A stretch of DNA of 64,000 nt from an uncultured Gemmatimonadota bacterium (GCA_902826615.1 CADEFN010000004.1:248001-312000); one strand, 5' to 3'. Numbered from the stretch's first letter, positions 27,277-38,913 are shown. A program made the numbers and translations. The notes: generated by a model from the letters alone, not told the origin.

Positions 27277-30200
27277 TTACATCACCGCCCTCGTCGGGAG
27301 TACGATCGCGCCAAGGCCAAGTCGACGCAGCAACTCATTGAAGGCTGCCACGTCGCGTTCGACAATCGTGCGAAGGCGCCCCGTCACCGGTGCGATCTCG
27401 CGGCCAAGGTCTGTGAAGCGCTGCGTGGCCGCGGGCGCAGGCCGCCCCTCGGGACCCCCGGCGATGTAGCCGTCAGTGCCAGTCACAAATCCGTAGAGCT
27501 CCACCAGCTGGTTGTCGAGTTTCCCGGCAAAGCGGATGGGGTCCTGCCCACTCTGGCTCTTCACCTGAGAGAAGTCCGTCTCTACTCCGCCGAGTTTGGC
27601 CGCAAGAGAATCAGCGGCCCCCCGCACCTCCCCGTCTCGGCCGATGCGCCCGGCCTGCTCCACTGCGCGTGTGGCCTGCTCGCGAATGGCGCGAATGGTC
27701 TCGAGACCGGCCTGGACCACATTGATCGAGTCGCGGATGGCGCTCGCCACCCGGTATTGCTCCTCGTATTCGGCCTGCGTGACACTCGTCAGGCGTGGAT
27801 CGGCGATCACTCGGAAGGTCTGCGACGTCGTCGCGCCATTTGCGATCAAACGCGCGGTGTACTGGCCGGGCGGGGCCTTCACACCCCCGGTGTATCCCCA
27901 GAGCACCTGTCCCTTGACCTGACGCGGCCCGGGATAGGTGAGGTCCCACACCAGACGATGCATGCCGGCCACTGTCTTGAGCGCCGGCTGCTGCCGCTCG
28001 CGCGACTTCGCGGTGTCACTGGTGAAGGTGCGCACAACACGTCCACCGGCATCCGTCAGGTCGAGGACGACCTCACCGGTGGCGGGGCTCCCCAGGACGT
28101 AGTGCAACAGTGCCCCGTTAGGCAGCTCGTCCGGGGCATTTTCCACTCCACCGGCACCACCACCGCCCACCTGCAGGCGATAGGCGTCCCGCGGCTTGTA
28201 CAGATGTGAGGCCGCCGCCCGTGTGACGCTTGCCGCCTGGTGCAACGGCGTGAGGTCGTCAAGAATCCAGAGTGACCGCCCCTGTGTGGCCACCACCAGA
28301 TCGTTGCGATGTACACGCAGGTCGGCCACCGGAGTGATCGGAAGGTTGAGCTGGAGTGATTGCCAGCGCTGCCCGCCATCAAAGGTGACGAAGAGCCCAT
28401 GCTCGGTGCCGGCATACGCCAGACCATCCTTGACGGGGTCTTCACGCACCGCACGCACGGGTGAGTTGGCGGGCAGGCCATCGATCACTTGCCGCCAGGT
28501 ACGGCCATAGTCTTCGGTGCGGAAGATGTACGGCTTGAAGTCGTCCATCCGGTACTTCTGCACGGCGAGCCAGGCCCGCCCGGGTTGATGCGCCGACAGA
28601 TCGATGTTCTCCACCGTGCCAAACGCTGGCATGCCGGGAGGGGTGATGTCCTGCCAGGTGCGCCCGCCGTCGCGGGTGATATGCACCTTGCCGTCGTCAC
28701 TCCCCGTCCAGAGCACGTTGCGGTCCTTTGGATCTTCGGCAAGGGCGAAGATGGTGTTGAAGATCTCGACGCCGGTGACATCGTTGTTGATTGGGCCACC
28801 AGCAAAGTCCTGCGTCGCTTTGTTGTTGGTGGTGAGGTCCGGGGAGATCTCGGTCCACGTCATCCCGCCATCGCTGGTGCGCAGCACGTGCTGCGCCCCG
28901 TGATAGACCACGTTGGGGTCGTGTGCCGATACCAGGATCGGCGCCACCCACTGAAAGCGATACTTCAGATTCTTCGCCGCCTGACCGAGCTGCAGCTGCG
29001 GATAGGCAATCATGTTGCGTCGCTCGTCGGCCTTGAGATCCCAGCGATTGATGGCACCGCCGTAGCAACCACCCCACAATACGTCAGGCCGGTCGGGGTG
29101 GAGGGCCACGGGCCCGGTTTCGCAGCCGGAGGCATACCGCCACTCATTGAGTGGGTGCAAAACGTTAGGCCCGTTCCAGGCCGGAATGCTGATACTCGTG
29201 TTGTCCTGCTGTGCCGAGTAGACGCGATACGGGAAGGCGTTGTCCACGGCCACATCGTAGAACTCGGCGGTGGGCTGCGCGTTCATCGAGGACCACGTCC
29301 GGCCACTGGTGAGGGAGACCACCGCCCCGCCGTCGTCGCCGAGCACCATGTAGCGCGAGTTGGCGGGATTGATCCAGAGATCATGTGTGTCGCCATGCGG
29401 GACACTGATCGTCGTGAAGGTCTTGCCACCATCCACGGATCGGTAGAGCGAGGTATTCAAGGCGTAGACGGTGTTCTCGTTCTGCGGATCGGCCTCGATG
29501 CGTGTGTAGTACCAGGCGCGCTGCCGCAGGTTGTTCTCGCTGTTGGTCCGCGTCCAGGTTTTTCCGGCGTCGTCGGAGCGGTAGACGCCGCCCTCCGGCT
29601 CTGCTTCGATGATGGCCCAGACCCGATCGGGATTGGCGGGACTTACGGTCACTCCGATCTTCCCCGTCAGCCCAGCGGGAAGTCCACCGCCAAGTTTCGT
29701 CCAGGTGTCACCACCGTCGGTGCTCTTGAAGACGCCCCCTTCGCGACTCCCCGAAATCATGCTCCATGGCTTTCGCTCCGCCCGCCACATGCCAGCGTAG
29801 AGAATCCGTGGATTCCGCGGATTCACCACGATGTCCGAAGCACCCGTGGAGTCATTGAGAAAAAGCACGCGATCCCAAGACTTGCCGCCATCCTTTGTGC
29901 GATAGACGCCCCGCTCACTGTTGCGACCGAAGGGGTGGCCTAACGCGGCCAGCCAGACCACGTCCGGATTGGTGGGGTGGATTGCCAAACGACGGATGGC
30001 ACCTGACTCCGGGAGCCCGACGAAGGTCCAGGTGACGCCGGCGTCGGTGGACCTCCACACACCACGCCCCTGCGAGGAATTGCCGCGAATATCCGCCGAC
30101 CCCGTGCCCACATAGATGACGTTCGGGTCAGAGTCTGCGACGTCGATGGCGCCAATGGATCCCCCAAAGAAGCCATCGGAGATGTTGACCCACTTGGTGC

Positions 30201-30468
30201 CGGCATCATCGCTTTTCCAGACCCCGCCACCGGTGCTCCCCATGTAGTAGAGGTGTGGATCCGCAGCGACCCCCGTGACGGCCGTCGATCGGCCGCCGCG
30301 GAAGGGACCGATCATGCGATACTTGAGTCCGGCGTAGAGTGTGGTGTCGACGGCAGCCGCGGTGCGAGCGGGCGCGGGGGCCGGACGGGTGGACTGTGCC
30401 CCGGCATTGGCGACGAGGAGAAGTGCACCTGCCAGTGAGGCGGCGCCCGGTAGAGCGAGGGACGTCAT
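27277..30468 (-). CDS. Secreted BNR/sortilin-like propeller protein (paralogue 3)
   Basis: A 1063-residue protein with a signal peptide (SLAGALLLVANAGAQS) and the family opening YRMIGPFRGGRSTAVTGVA. Asp-box repeats include SDDAGTKW, STDAGVTW, TKDGGKSW, STDGGDTW, SVDGGKTF, TSDGGMTW and TRDGGRTW, enough for two propellers. The C-terminal ~250 residues contain a Gly-rich linker (GGGGAGGVEN), a beta-sandwich and a helical tail as in paralogues 1 and 2. It is the most diverged of the three. It lies 34 bases downstream of a small SnoaL-like gene and may be the last gene of an operon with the nucleoside phosphorylase. No catalytic residues were recognised, so the hydrolase label often given to this family is not supported from sequence alone. 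Confidence 0.85.
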   Translation of the reverse strand: MTSLALPGAASLAGALLLVANAGAQSTRPAPAPARTAAAVDTTLYAGLKYRMIGPFRGGRSTAVTGVAADPHLYYMGSTGGGVWKSDDAGTKWVNISDGFFGGSIGAIDVADSDPNVIYVGTGSADIRGNSSQGRGVWRSTDAGVTWTFVGLPESGAIRRLAIHPTNPDVVWLAALGHPFGRNSERGVYRTKDGGKSWDRVLFLNDSTGASDIVVNPRNPRILYAGMWRAERKPWSMISGSREGGVFKSTDGGDTWTKLGGGLPAGLTGKIGVTVSPANPDRVWAIIEAEPEGGVYRSDDAGKTWTRTNSENNLRQRAWYYTRIEADPQNENTVYALNTSLYRSVDGGKTFTTISVPHGDTHDLWINPANSRYMVLGDDGGAVVSLTSGRTWSSMNAQPTAEFYDVAVDNAFPYRVYSAQQDNTSISIPAWNGPNVLHPLNEWRYASGCETGPVALHPDRPDVLWGGCYGGAINRWDLKADERRNMIAYPQLQLGQAAKNLKYRFQWVAPILVSAHDPNVVYHGAQHVLRTSDGGMTWTEISPDLTTNNKATQDFAGGPINNDVTGVEIFNTIFALAEDPKDRNVLWTGSDDGKVHITRDGGRTWQDITPPGMPAFGTVENIDLSAHQPGRAWLAVQKYRMDDFKPYIFRTEDYGRTWRQVIDGLPANSPVRAVREDPVKDGLAYAGTEHGLFVTFDGGQRWQSLQLNLPITPVADLRVHRNDLVVATQGRSLWILDDLTPLHQAASVTRAAASHLYKPRDAYRLQVGGGGAGGVENAPDELPNGALLHYVLGSPATGEVVLDLTDAGGRVVRTFTSDTAKSRERQQPALKTVAGMHRLVWDLTYPGPRQVKGQVLWGYTGGVKAPPGQYTARLIANGATTSQTFRVIADPRLTSVTQAEYEEQYRVASAIRDSINVVQAGLETIRAIREQATRAVEQAGRIGRDGEVRGAADSLAAKLGGVETDFSQVKSQSGQDPIRFAGKLDNQLVELYGFVTGTDGYIAGGPEGRPAPAATQRFTDLGREIAPVTGRLRTIVERDVAAFNELLRRLGLGAIVLPTRAVM

Positions 30469-30502
30469 ATGTCAGTAGAGTGGGATCGTTGCGACAGCGT
30501 GC

Positions 30503-30973
30503 CTAACGTTGAACGGGGGGCGCGGGAAGGGTGTCGGGCCACGAGGCCGTGACCGCGATGCGCATGCCCTGCGGGGTTCTGACAAAGGTGCGCGTGGAGA
30601 TGCCGGTGGCGGCGACACCACTGTTCACACCGATGTAGCGATACCAGCCATACACCACACCCGGTGCAACCGGGCGCACGGTCATCTCGCGCACAATGAG
30701 GGTGTCTGGCCACCCCCCAACCTGCGTGCGCGCTGACCACCCCTCCCATCCCGTCTCCAGGGTTCGCAAACCATGGCGCGTCAACCGATCGGTCTGGAGG
30801 TAGGTCGCGAGGTATCGGGGTCGATCCCGCTTGTGAATGGCGTCGATGTTCTCGCGAAACACTGCCATGGCGTCGGCCGAGTCAGCGGAGAGCACGGGGC
30901 GCGCAGACTGCGCGCCGGCCGATGAGGCGAAGGAGCCCGTGAGAGCGATGAGGAGAAGTGCGAGAAGGCGCAT
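30503..30973 (-). CDS. Secreted SnoaL/DUF4440-like (NTF2 fold) protein
   Basis: A 156-residue protein with a signal peptide (MRLLALLLIALTG, cleavage near SAGAQS). The mature part has the outline of the NTF2-like/DUF4440 fold: VFRENIDAIHKRDRPRYLA, then YLQTDRLTRHG, and late strands VVYGWYRYIG and ISTRTFVRTP. No catalytic residue was assigned. The start at 30973 is chosen for the signal peptide; the long frame upstream runs through the phosphorylase gene. It begins 10 bases after the stop of the phosphorylase gene, so both are probably one transcript. Periplasmic small-molecule binding is a guess from the fold. Confidence 0.7.
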   Translation of the reverse strand: MRLLALLLIALTGSFASSAGAQSARPVLSADSADAMAVFRENIDAIHKRDRPRYLATYLQTDRLTRHGLRTLETGWEGWSARTQVGGWPDTLIVREMTVRPVAPGVVYGWYRYIGVNSGVAATGISTRTFVRTPQGMRIAVTASWPDTLPAPPVQR

Positions 30974-30983
30974 GACCAAAAGC

Positions 30984-32369
30984 CTACTGCTCGCCGAACC
31001 CCTTGTACACGGGATACTCTGCGGTGCGCACCCATGGCTCTGACTCGTAGACCGCGACGCCGTCCTTCGTGATACGGTGTGAAATGAGCGGGAGCGGTGG
31101 GTCGGCTTCCTCGGCGATCGTGATCGCCTCTGCCAGTGCCGCCATGCCGGCGGCGAGCCCGGCTTCGTCGCGCGTGAAGATGGTGGCAATCGGTTCTCCC
31201 ACTTTCACCACATCGCCAGGACGCGCCCGAATGACAAAGCCAACGGTGGCGTCGATCCGATCGTCCATGGTGCGGCGGCCGCCACCTAACGCGGTGATCC
31301 CGCGACCGATGGCGCGTGGCTCGACCCGGGCAATCACACCGGCTCGTGGCGCCGAGTAGAACTCGACCATCCTGGCCTGCGGCAGGCGTGCGGGATCGTC
31401 CACCACCGACGCGTCGCCTCCCTGCGCCTCGATGATGCGCGCCAGCTGCTCGGCGGCCTTGCCTGACGAGAGACAGACCTCCATGCGACGCCGTGCTTCG
31501 TCCACGCCGCGCGCCACACCCGCCATCACCAGCATTTCGGCGCCTAACGTGTAGGTCACCTCCATCACATCGGGGGGCCCCTCGCCGTGCAGACAGGCGA
31601 TGGCTTCCTCCACTTCCAATACGTTGCCACACGCACGCCCAAGGGGCCGGTCCATCGCTGTCATCAACGCCACAACGGGACAGCCATTGGCCTCGCCCAG
31701 CGCAATCATGAGTCGTGCGAGTTCCACACCGCGGTCAAAGTCGGGAAGAAAGGCGCCGGAGCCTCGCTTGATGTCGAGCACCAAACCAGACAGACCTTCC
31801 GCGAGTTTCTTGCTCATGATCGACGCCGCAATCAGGGGAATGGCGTCGACCGTCGATGTGGCATCGCGCAGCGCGTAGAGCCGTTTGTCGACCGGGGCGA
31901 TCTCTCCCGTCTGACCGATGAGTGCGCACCCGATCCGCTCGACCTGCGCCTTGGCGGCGTCGAGGGTGAGGTCGGTCCGGAAGCCGGGGATGGACTCGAG
32001 CTTGTCGAGCGTTCCCCCGGTGTGGCCGAGCCCGCGCCCCGACATCATCGGTACGGCCACACCCAGCGCCGACACCAGCGGGGCGAGCACCAATGAGACC
32101 TTGTCGCCCACCCCACCTGTGGAGTGCTTGTCAAGGCGCGATTTCGCCAGGCCGCTGAAATCCAGGGAGGCACCGCTGTCGCGCATCGCCTCCATCAGCG
32201 CCGTTGTTTCGGCGTGGGCCATGCCCCGGAAAAAGACGGCCATGAGCAAAGCCGACATCTGGTAATCCGGAACCTCACCAGCGCCGTAGGCTGTGACGAG
32301 CTGGCCCCACTCCATCTGGGTCAGCTCACCACCATCCCTTTTTCGCTCGATCAATCGCGTGACGAGCAT
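30984..32369 (-). CDS. deoA: Thymidine/pyrimidine-nucleoside phosphorylase
   Basis: A 461-residue cytoplasmic enzyme. It has the family signature KHSTGGVGDKVSL beginning at residue 81 (phosphate and nucleoside binding), MMSGRGLGHTGGTLDKLESI, SIMSKKLAEG and LDIKRGSGAF. It cleaves thymidine (and perhaps uridine) with phosphate to the base and (deoxy)ribose 1-phosphate in pyrimidine salvage. Whether it is strictly thymidine-specific (DeoA) or a pyrimidine-nucleoside phosphorylase (Pdp) cannot be decided from sequence. The start at 32369 (MLVTRLIERKRDGGELT) matches the family; the extension to 32423 does not. It is divergent from the TPR gene at 32465 and heads a likely operon with the SnoaL-like gene. 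Confidence 0.93.
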   Translation of the reverse strand: MLVTRLIERKRDGGELTQMEWGQLVTAYGAGEVPDYQMSALLMAVFFRGMAHAETTALMEAMRDSGASLDFSGLAKSRLDKHSTGGVGDKVSLVLAPLVSALGVAVPMMSGRGLGHTGGTLDKLESIPGFRTDLTLDAAKAQVERIGCALIGQTGEIAPVDKRLYALRDATSTVDAIPLIAASIMSKKLAEGLSGLVLDIKRGSGAFLPDFDRGVELARLMIALGEANGCPVVALMTAMDRPLGRACGNVLEVEEAIACLHGEGPPDVMEVTYTLGAEMLVMAGVARGVDEARRRMEVCLSSGKAAEQLARIIEAQGGDASVVDDPARLPQARMVEFYSAPRAGVIARVEPRAIGRGITALGGGRRTMDDRIDATVGFVIRARPGDVVKVGEPIATIFTRDEAGLAAGMAALAEAITIAEEADPPLPLISHRITKDGVAVYESEPWVRTAEYPVYKGFGEQ

Positions 32370-32464
32370 ATCACCGTTCAGCGGGGTATACTGAGGGCAC
32401 CCCCAAGAGACTCCTCGCGCCACCGCTGCTCCCGGTCGACGCCTTCACCCCATGGGGCCACCAC

Positions 32465-33235
32465 ATGATCATTCGCAAGAAAATCCTGACACTTTCCTTC
32501 GCCGCGATTCTCGCACCCTCCGCCCTGTTTGGCCAGACCGTCGCCGAACACATCTCGGCCGGTGATCGCGAGTACGCCGCTCTCAAGTCCGCCGCCTCAC
32601 TCACACACTACGAAGCCGCGCTCGCCCTCGACAGCACCAATGCCGAGGCCCTCGGCAAGGCCTCGCGATCCACCGTTGATCTCGGTGAGGCGGAGAAGGA
32701 CGGAGCCAAGGCGAAAGCGCTCTTTCGCACCGGCGAGCAGTACGCCCGTCGCGCAGTGGCTGCCAACCCGAGGGACGCCGAGAACCAGTTTCACCTCGCC
32801 CGCGCACTCGGACGGACCGCCCTGAGTGTTGGCGTGAAAGAGCGGGTGAAGTACGCCACCGAGATCCGGGCGATTGCCGTGGAAGCACTGCGCCTGGACC
32901 CCAATCACGCCGGGGCCTTGCACGTGCTGGGCATGTGGAATGCCGAGGTCATGCGTCTCAACGGCGTCGAGCGCTTTTTCGCCAAGAACGTGCTGGGTGG
33001 CAAGGTGTTCAGCCAGGCCAACTGGAATGATGCCGTGACGTACATGGAAAAGGCGGTCGCCGTCGACCCGGCACGCCTCACCCACAAGCTCGACCTGGCC
33101 AAGGTCTACATGGACACCGGCGCCAAGGACAAGGCGCGCGCCCAATTCCAGGCGGTGATCGATGGCCAGGCCACTGACGTGAATGATCCCAGCTACAAGT
33201 CCGAGGCAGCTGCCCTGCTCAAGAAGCTGAAATAA
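32465..33235 (+). CDS. Secreted TPR protein
   Basis: A 256-residue protein with a signal peptide (KKILTLSFAAILAPSALFGQT). At least three TPR-like units are visible: HYEAALALDSTNAEALGKAS, GEQYARRAVAANPRDAENQF, and AVTYMEKAVAVDPARLTHKLDL. The layout recalls the tetratricopeptide proteins similar to regulator of microtubule dynamics (RMD-like), seen in many bacteria. It probably acts as a periplasmic protein-protein scaffold; no partner is indicated. It is divergent from the phosphorylase, with 95 bases between start codons. A possible -10 box TATACT lies at 32387-32392, but no convincing -35 box is spaced to match. Confidence 0.8.
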   Translation: MIIRKKILTLSFAAILAPSALFGQTVAEHISAGDREYAALKSAASLTHYEAALALDSTNAEALGKASRSTVDLGEAEKDGAKAKALFRTGEQYARRAVAANPRDAENQFHLARALGRTALSVGVKERVKYATEIRAIAVEALRLDPNHAGALHVLGMWNAEVMRLNGVERFFAKNVLGGKVFSQANWNDAVTYMEKAVAVDPARLTHKLDLAKVYMDTGAKDKARAQFQAVIDGQATDVNDPSYKSEAAALLKKLK

Positions 33236-33321
33236 CCCGGAGGGGGAACCCTCTATGGTTGCGCACGATTCGTCTGTTGTCGGGTTTACCTCGTTCGTCT
33301 ACATCGCACAAACAACGCACA

Positions 33322-33846
33322 ATGCTGATTTCGAAAGCCCTGAATAGCGCCATCAACGAACAGATCGGAAATGAGCTGGCCGCCTCCAACCAATACGTGG
33401 CGGTTGCCGTGTACTTCGATGGCGAGGGATTGCCGCTCCTGGCAAAGCACTTCTACAAGCAGGCGTCTGAGGAGCGCGCCCACGCGATGCGTTTTGTGAA
33501 GTACCTGGTCGACGCCTCGGGTGACGTGAAAATCCCGGCGATCCCCGCGCCTCGCCCCGCCTTCAAGTCGGCCACTGAAGCCGTGAAGCTTGCCCTGGAC
33601 AGCGAAATGAAGGTCACCGCGCAGATCAACGGACTGATGGACCGTGCCATCAAGGAAGGGGACCACCTGGCCACAAACGAGCTGGAGTGGTTTGTCCGCG
33701 AACAGCGTGAGGAAGTCACCAGCATGGACACCCTCCTTCGCATGGTGAAGCGGGCGGGCGAGGCAGGGCTTTTTCACGTGGAGAACTACCTGCTCTCGGG
33801 CGGGCTGGGCGGCGAGCCGGAAGCCGAGGCCGACGCCGAGGCGTAA
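33322..33846 (+). CDS. Ferritin (non-heme iron storage)
   Basis: A 174-residue four-helix ferritin. Ferroxidase residues expected for the family are present: Glu18 in IGNELAAS, Glu51 and His54 in EERAH, Glu95 in DSEMKV, and Gln128/Glu131 in EQREE. It stores iron as ferric mineral in the cytoplasm and limits Fenton chemistry. The ATG at 33322 gives the usual MLISKALNSAINEQ start; the extension to 33259 is unlikely. The C-terminus EAEADAEA is an acidic tail. A GC-rich hairpin follows directly. No Fur box was sought in detail and none was seen. Confidence 0.93.
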   Translation: MLISKALNSAINEQIGNELAASNQYVAVAVYFDGEGLPLLAKHFYKQASEERAHAMRFVKYLVDASGDVKIPAIPAPRPAFKSATEAVKLALDSEMKVTAQINGLMDRAIKEGDHLATNELEWFVREQREEVTSMDTLLRMVKRAGEAGLFHVENYLLSGGLGGEPEAEADAEA

Positions 33847-33859
33847 CGCGGGACCATCG

Positions 33860-33883
33860 CCTGCCCCGGCGCTCCGGGGCAGG
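33860..33883 (+). terminator. Hairpin after ferritin
   Basis: CCTGCCCCGG at 33860-33869 and CCGGGGCAGG at 33874-33883 form a perfect 10-bp GC-rich stem with a 4-nt loop, 13 bases after the ferritin stop. There is no T-tract, so termination may be partial. Confidence 0.6.
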
Positions 33884-33898
33884 AGTGCCCCTCGCTGA

Positions 33899-35977
<2,079 letters not shown>

Positions 35978-35986
35978 GGACTCGTT

Positions 35987-36547
35987 ATGCCAACACCACT
36001 CGACCTGACCGGACATGGAATGCTCGCGCTCACGCGGGCCTCGCTGAGCACGCTGCGCAGCGCACTCCTGCGTGATGGCGGCCCTGATGCCGCGATCTAC
36101 CTGCAGGAAGCAGGATACGCCGGTGGCGACGCGATGTGGCAGGCGTTCAAGCTCTGGCTCGCCGACCGCACCATCGTGGCCGCCGAAGATCTGGATGTGC
36201 CCACCTTCGAAGCGCGCGTCTCGGAGTTCTTCAAGGACGCGGGCTGGGGCCACATCAGCATCAGTTCAATGGGTGATGCGGTCGCCGTGATCGACAGCGC
36301 CGACTGGGGCGAGGCCGATCCCGCTGCCGGGATGAGTCACCCATCCTGCCACCTGACCACCGGCATGTTCGCCGATCTCTTCGGTCGCGTCGCTGGTCAG
36401 CCGGTAGCCGTGCTGGAGGTCGAGTGTCGTTCGACGGGCGCTCCGCGCTGCCGCTTCCTGGTGGGAAGCCCGGCGATGATGGAGCAGATCTACGATGAGA
36501 TGGGCCGAGGCGTTCACTACGAGGATGCCGTCGCCGTACTCGTGTAG
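35987..36547 (+). CDS. V4R-domain (4-vinyl reductase-like) protein
   Basis: A 186-residue cytoplasmic protein. Its C-terminal half fits the V4R small-molecule-binding domain: AVLEVECRSTGAPRCRFLVG carries the conserved Cys pair and Gly, and HPSCHLTTGMFADLFGRVAG precedes it. V4R domains bind hydrocarbon or tetrapyrrole-type ligands and are found in bacteriochlorophyll-pathway proteins and in regulators such as XylR; no specific ligand can be named here. It starts 9 bases after ligA, so it is probably co-transcribed. A strong intrinsic terminator ends the unit. Confidence 0.75.
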   Translation: MPTPLDLTGHGMLALTRASLSTLRSALLRDGGPDAAIYLQEAGYAGGDAMWQAFKLWLADRTIVAAEDLDVPTFEARVSEFFKDAGWGHISISSMGDAVAVIDSADWGEADPAAGMSHPSCHLTTGMFADLFGRVAGQPVAVLEVECRSTGAPRCRFLVGSPAMMEQIYDEMGRGVHYEDAVAVLV

Positions 36548-36567
36548 TCTCTCGTTAGGAAGCACGG

Positions 36568-36598
36568 AGGCCTCGGCGAAACGCCGGGGCCTTTTTTT
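36568..36598 (+). terminator. Rho-independent terminator after V4R gene
   Basis: An 11-bp stem with one G-U pair (36568-36578 with 36582-36592) around an AAA loop, followed by a run of seven T at 36592-36598. This is a classic intrinsic terminator closing the ligA-V4R unit. Confidence 0.92.
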
Positions 36599-36722
36599 GT
36601 GTCATGTGTCACGCCTCGCCCACGGCAGAGCTCCCTGCTCGTGTTACTCCGAGTGTACGGCGCCTTCGCCGCTCCCTAACATGTCAGCTCAAACGGAGTC
36701 CCGGTGGGGACAGGGAGGGGGT

Positions 36723-38900
36723 ATGGCACGACTCACTATTCCGCTCGATGCGTCGAGCGTGGAAGGGCTTGACCCGAAACAACCGGTCAAGGTGCTGGTG
36801 ACAGCAGGAGGCAAGGTGGTGGCCTCCGAGCGAACGACGCTGGACAAGAAGGGGATGGGCCAGGTGGCAGTAGACATCAAGGGCGCGGCGCCAGGGCTTC
36901 GCGTGACGGTTGGCCCACCCGATGCCAGCGATGAAGAGCTGCAGGGGCTGCAGACCATCGCCGTGGATGTGCCCGGCAGACGATGGTTGGGAAAAGACGA
37001 TCTGGTGCTGCCGCCGGTACGCATCACCCCGTACTACTGGTTCTGGTGGCTGCGCTGGTGCCGCACCTTCACCATTCATGGGCGTGTGCTCTGTGCTGAC
37101 GGCAGCCCGGTCCCGGGCGCCGTCGTTTGCGCGTATGACGTGGACGCCTGGTGGTGGTGGTTCAGCAAGCAACAGGTCGGGTGCGCGACGACGGATGCGA
37201 ATGGCTCGTTCACACTCAGCTTCCGATGGTGCTGCGGCTGGTGGCCCTGGTTCTGGTGGCGGTTGCGGCATTGGCAGGTGGAGCCGACGCTGGCCGGACA
37301 CATTCTTGATGGCCTGCAGCGCGAACCCCGCTTTCCAAAGATTCCAATCCCCGATCCGGCACCTGATCTTCGAGTACTCGATGGCCTCGCCGGGTCGCGC
37401 ATAGCGCTGTCGCGAGCCACGGGCCTGTCGTCTGCCACCGCCCTGTCGAAGACAAGCGGAGTGTTGCAGGGTCCGGTCACCGAGCCCTCGATCCTCGATT
37501 CGCTGCGCAACCGGCTCACCGCAACCCTGCCCCGCATTCCGGCGCTGGACTCGCTCAGGCTCTGGCCGTGGCATCCGTGGCATCCGTGGTGGGACTGCAC
37601 CCCGGACATCGTCTTCCAGGTCACGCAGAACTGCGGGGGTCAGCAGCAGGTGATCGTCAACGAAGGCTGGTTCCAGGCTCGGCAGAACATCGACCAGGTG
37701 TCGTCCGTGACGCTGGTGGCCGGCGACAACGCCTGCTGTGTGCCACCCAACGATTGTCTCGACGGCGAGTGCCTCGTGCTGGCCAAGGTGTGCGACATCG
37801 ATGTGGATGACGTGGGCGGCAATGTTGGCGCGCCCGTCGCCCCAGTCGGTTATGCCCACCCGGGCCTCGTCGCCACCAACGGCGACGCTCCGTTTGCGGA
37901 GCAGGTGAACATTCGCGGCACCGTGGCCTGCACCAGCGGTATCGACTACTACGAGATCGAGTTCACGAACAATGGTGGCGCAACCTGGCAGCTTGTCCCA
38001 CCGGCCGCCCTTGGCGCCTTCAGCCGCGAGTACTGGGACTTTTCGTTAGGCACCGTCGTCAGCGCACCCTTCGGCACCACGCCACCGGTCGACGGGAAGA
38101 GTGTGTACGAGACCGTGGAGCACTATGAAGCCACCCACACTCCGGGCGATTGGGGCAGCAGCAAGGTGTGGCTCGCCAGCAACTTCGACCTGGTCTTCCC
38201 ATGGCTCACCAACGGCACCTTTGGTGACGGCACGTATGGGCTGCGTGTGTTCGGATACGATGAGGTAGGCGGTGTGTTGTCCAACCGTCGCATCCTCAAT
38301 GTGTGCAACACCCAGACGCCAACCCAGGTGGTCGTGCGGCTCGACAACCAGTCGACCTTCCTGCCACCGGGGCCGGCATCGAATCCGTGCGGGCCGAACA
38401 CCACACACACCTGCACCAACGAACCCAACACCGATATCGTCGACGCACGCATTGTCCGCGGCGGTGGATCGGTAGCGATCGGGGCCTGCGGTGCCGTGGC
38501 GTTACAGCCTAACGATGTGCTCGAGGTGGACTTTGTGGCCCACGACGCCCAGGGACACCTGGCGTTCTACGACCTCATTGTCACCTTCGGCGAGAACCTC
38601 TCGCGCGATCTGATCGCCCTGGGCGGGACACTCACGCCGCTACCAGGCGGGGCGCCACCGGTGCCAGCGGCGGCCCAGGTGGGGCCGACGTATCAGGACG
38701 CGCGCAGTGCACCGCAGAACGCCGCGGCGCCGACCTGGACCGGCGGGGCCATTCGTCTCAGCATTCCGGCCTCGATCGCCTTCCCCATTTCCTGCTGCTA
38801 CCAGTTGGAGCTGCGGGCGTACAAGCGTACGATCGTGAACTGCCAGGAGAACTACGCTCACCGCAATCTGAGTGAGCGCAGTTTCCAGGTGACGGTGTAA
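36723..38900 (+). CDS. Trp/Cys-rich carboxypeptidase-regulatory-like protein
   Basis: A 726-residue protein with no signal peptide. Residues 1-100 are a soluble lead domain. Residues 101-186 hold 15 tryptophans between 106 and 184 (WFWWLRW, WWWW at 143-146, WWPWFWW) with cysteines C113, C124, C136, C154, C170 and C171. They wrap a transthyretin-like/CarboxypepD_reg motif (HGRVLCADGSPVPGAVV and TTDANGSFTL). A second cluster WPWHPWHPWWDC follows near residue 280, and the remaining ~430 residues are beta-rich. I recognise the style of this protein but no named function. The ATG at 36723 has GGGAGGGGG just upstream, better than the ATG at 36681. A DUF1360 gene and an MCCG gene follow closely on the same strand, so it heads a likely three-gene operon. 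Confidence 0.75.
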   Translation: MARLTIPLDASSVEGLDPKQPVKVLVTAGGKVVASERTTLDKKGMGQVAVDIKGAAPGLRVTVGPPDASDEELQGLQTIAVDVPGRRWLGKDDLVLPPVRITPYYWFWWLRWCRTFTIHGRVLCADGSPVPGAVVCAYDVDAWWWWFSKQQVGCATTDANGSFTLSFRWCCGWWPWFWWRLRHWQVEPTLAGHILDGLQREPRFPKIPIPDPAPDLRVLDGLAGSRIALSRATGLSSATALSKTSGVLQGPVTEPSILDSLRNRLTATLPRIPALDSLRLWPWHPWHPWWDCTPDIVFQVTQNCGGQQQVIVNEGWFQARQNIDQVSSVTLVAGDNACCVPPNDCLDGECLVLAKVCDIDVDDVGGNVGAPVAPVGYAHPGLVATNGDAPFAEQVNIRGTVACTSGIDYYEIEFTNNGGATWQLVPPAALGAFSREYWDFSLGTVVSAPFGTTPPVDGKSVYETVEHYEATHTPGDWGSSKVWLASNFDLVFPWLTNGTFGDGTYGLRVFGYDEVGGVLSNRRILNVCNTQTPTQVVVRLDNQSTFLPPGPASNPCGPNTTHTCTNEPNTDIVDARIVRGGGSVAIGACGAVALQPNDVLEVDFVAHDAQGHLAFYDLIVTFGENLSRDLIALGGTLTPLPGGAPPVPAAAQVGPTYQDARSAPQNAAAPTWTGGAIRLSIPASIAFPISCCYQLELRAYKRTIVNCQENYAHRNLSERSFQVTV

Positions 38901-38913
38901 CCGGAACGGCCAG

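Noticed and set aside
28489-29943. A 484-codon open frame antisense to BNR paralogue 3
   Set aside because: It is a GC-rich shadow of a clearly coding strand with Asp-box repeats; its translation has no signal peptide, motif or family look.
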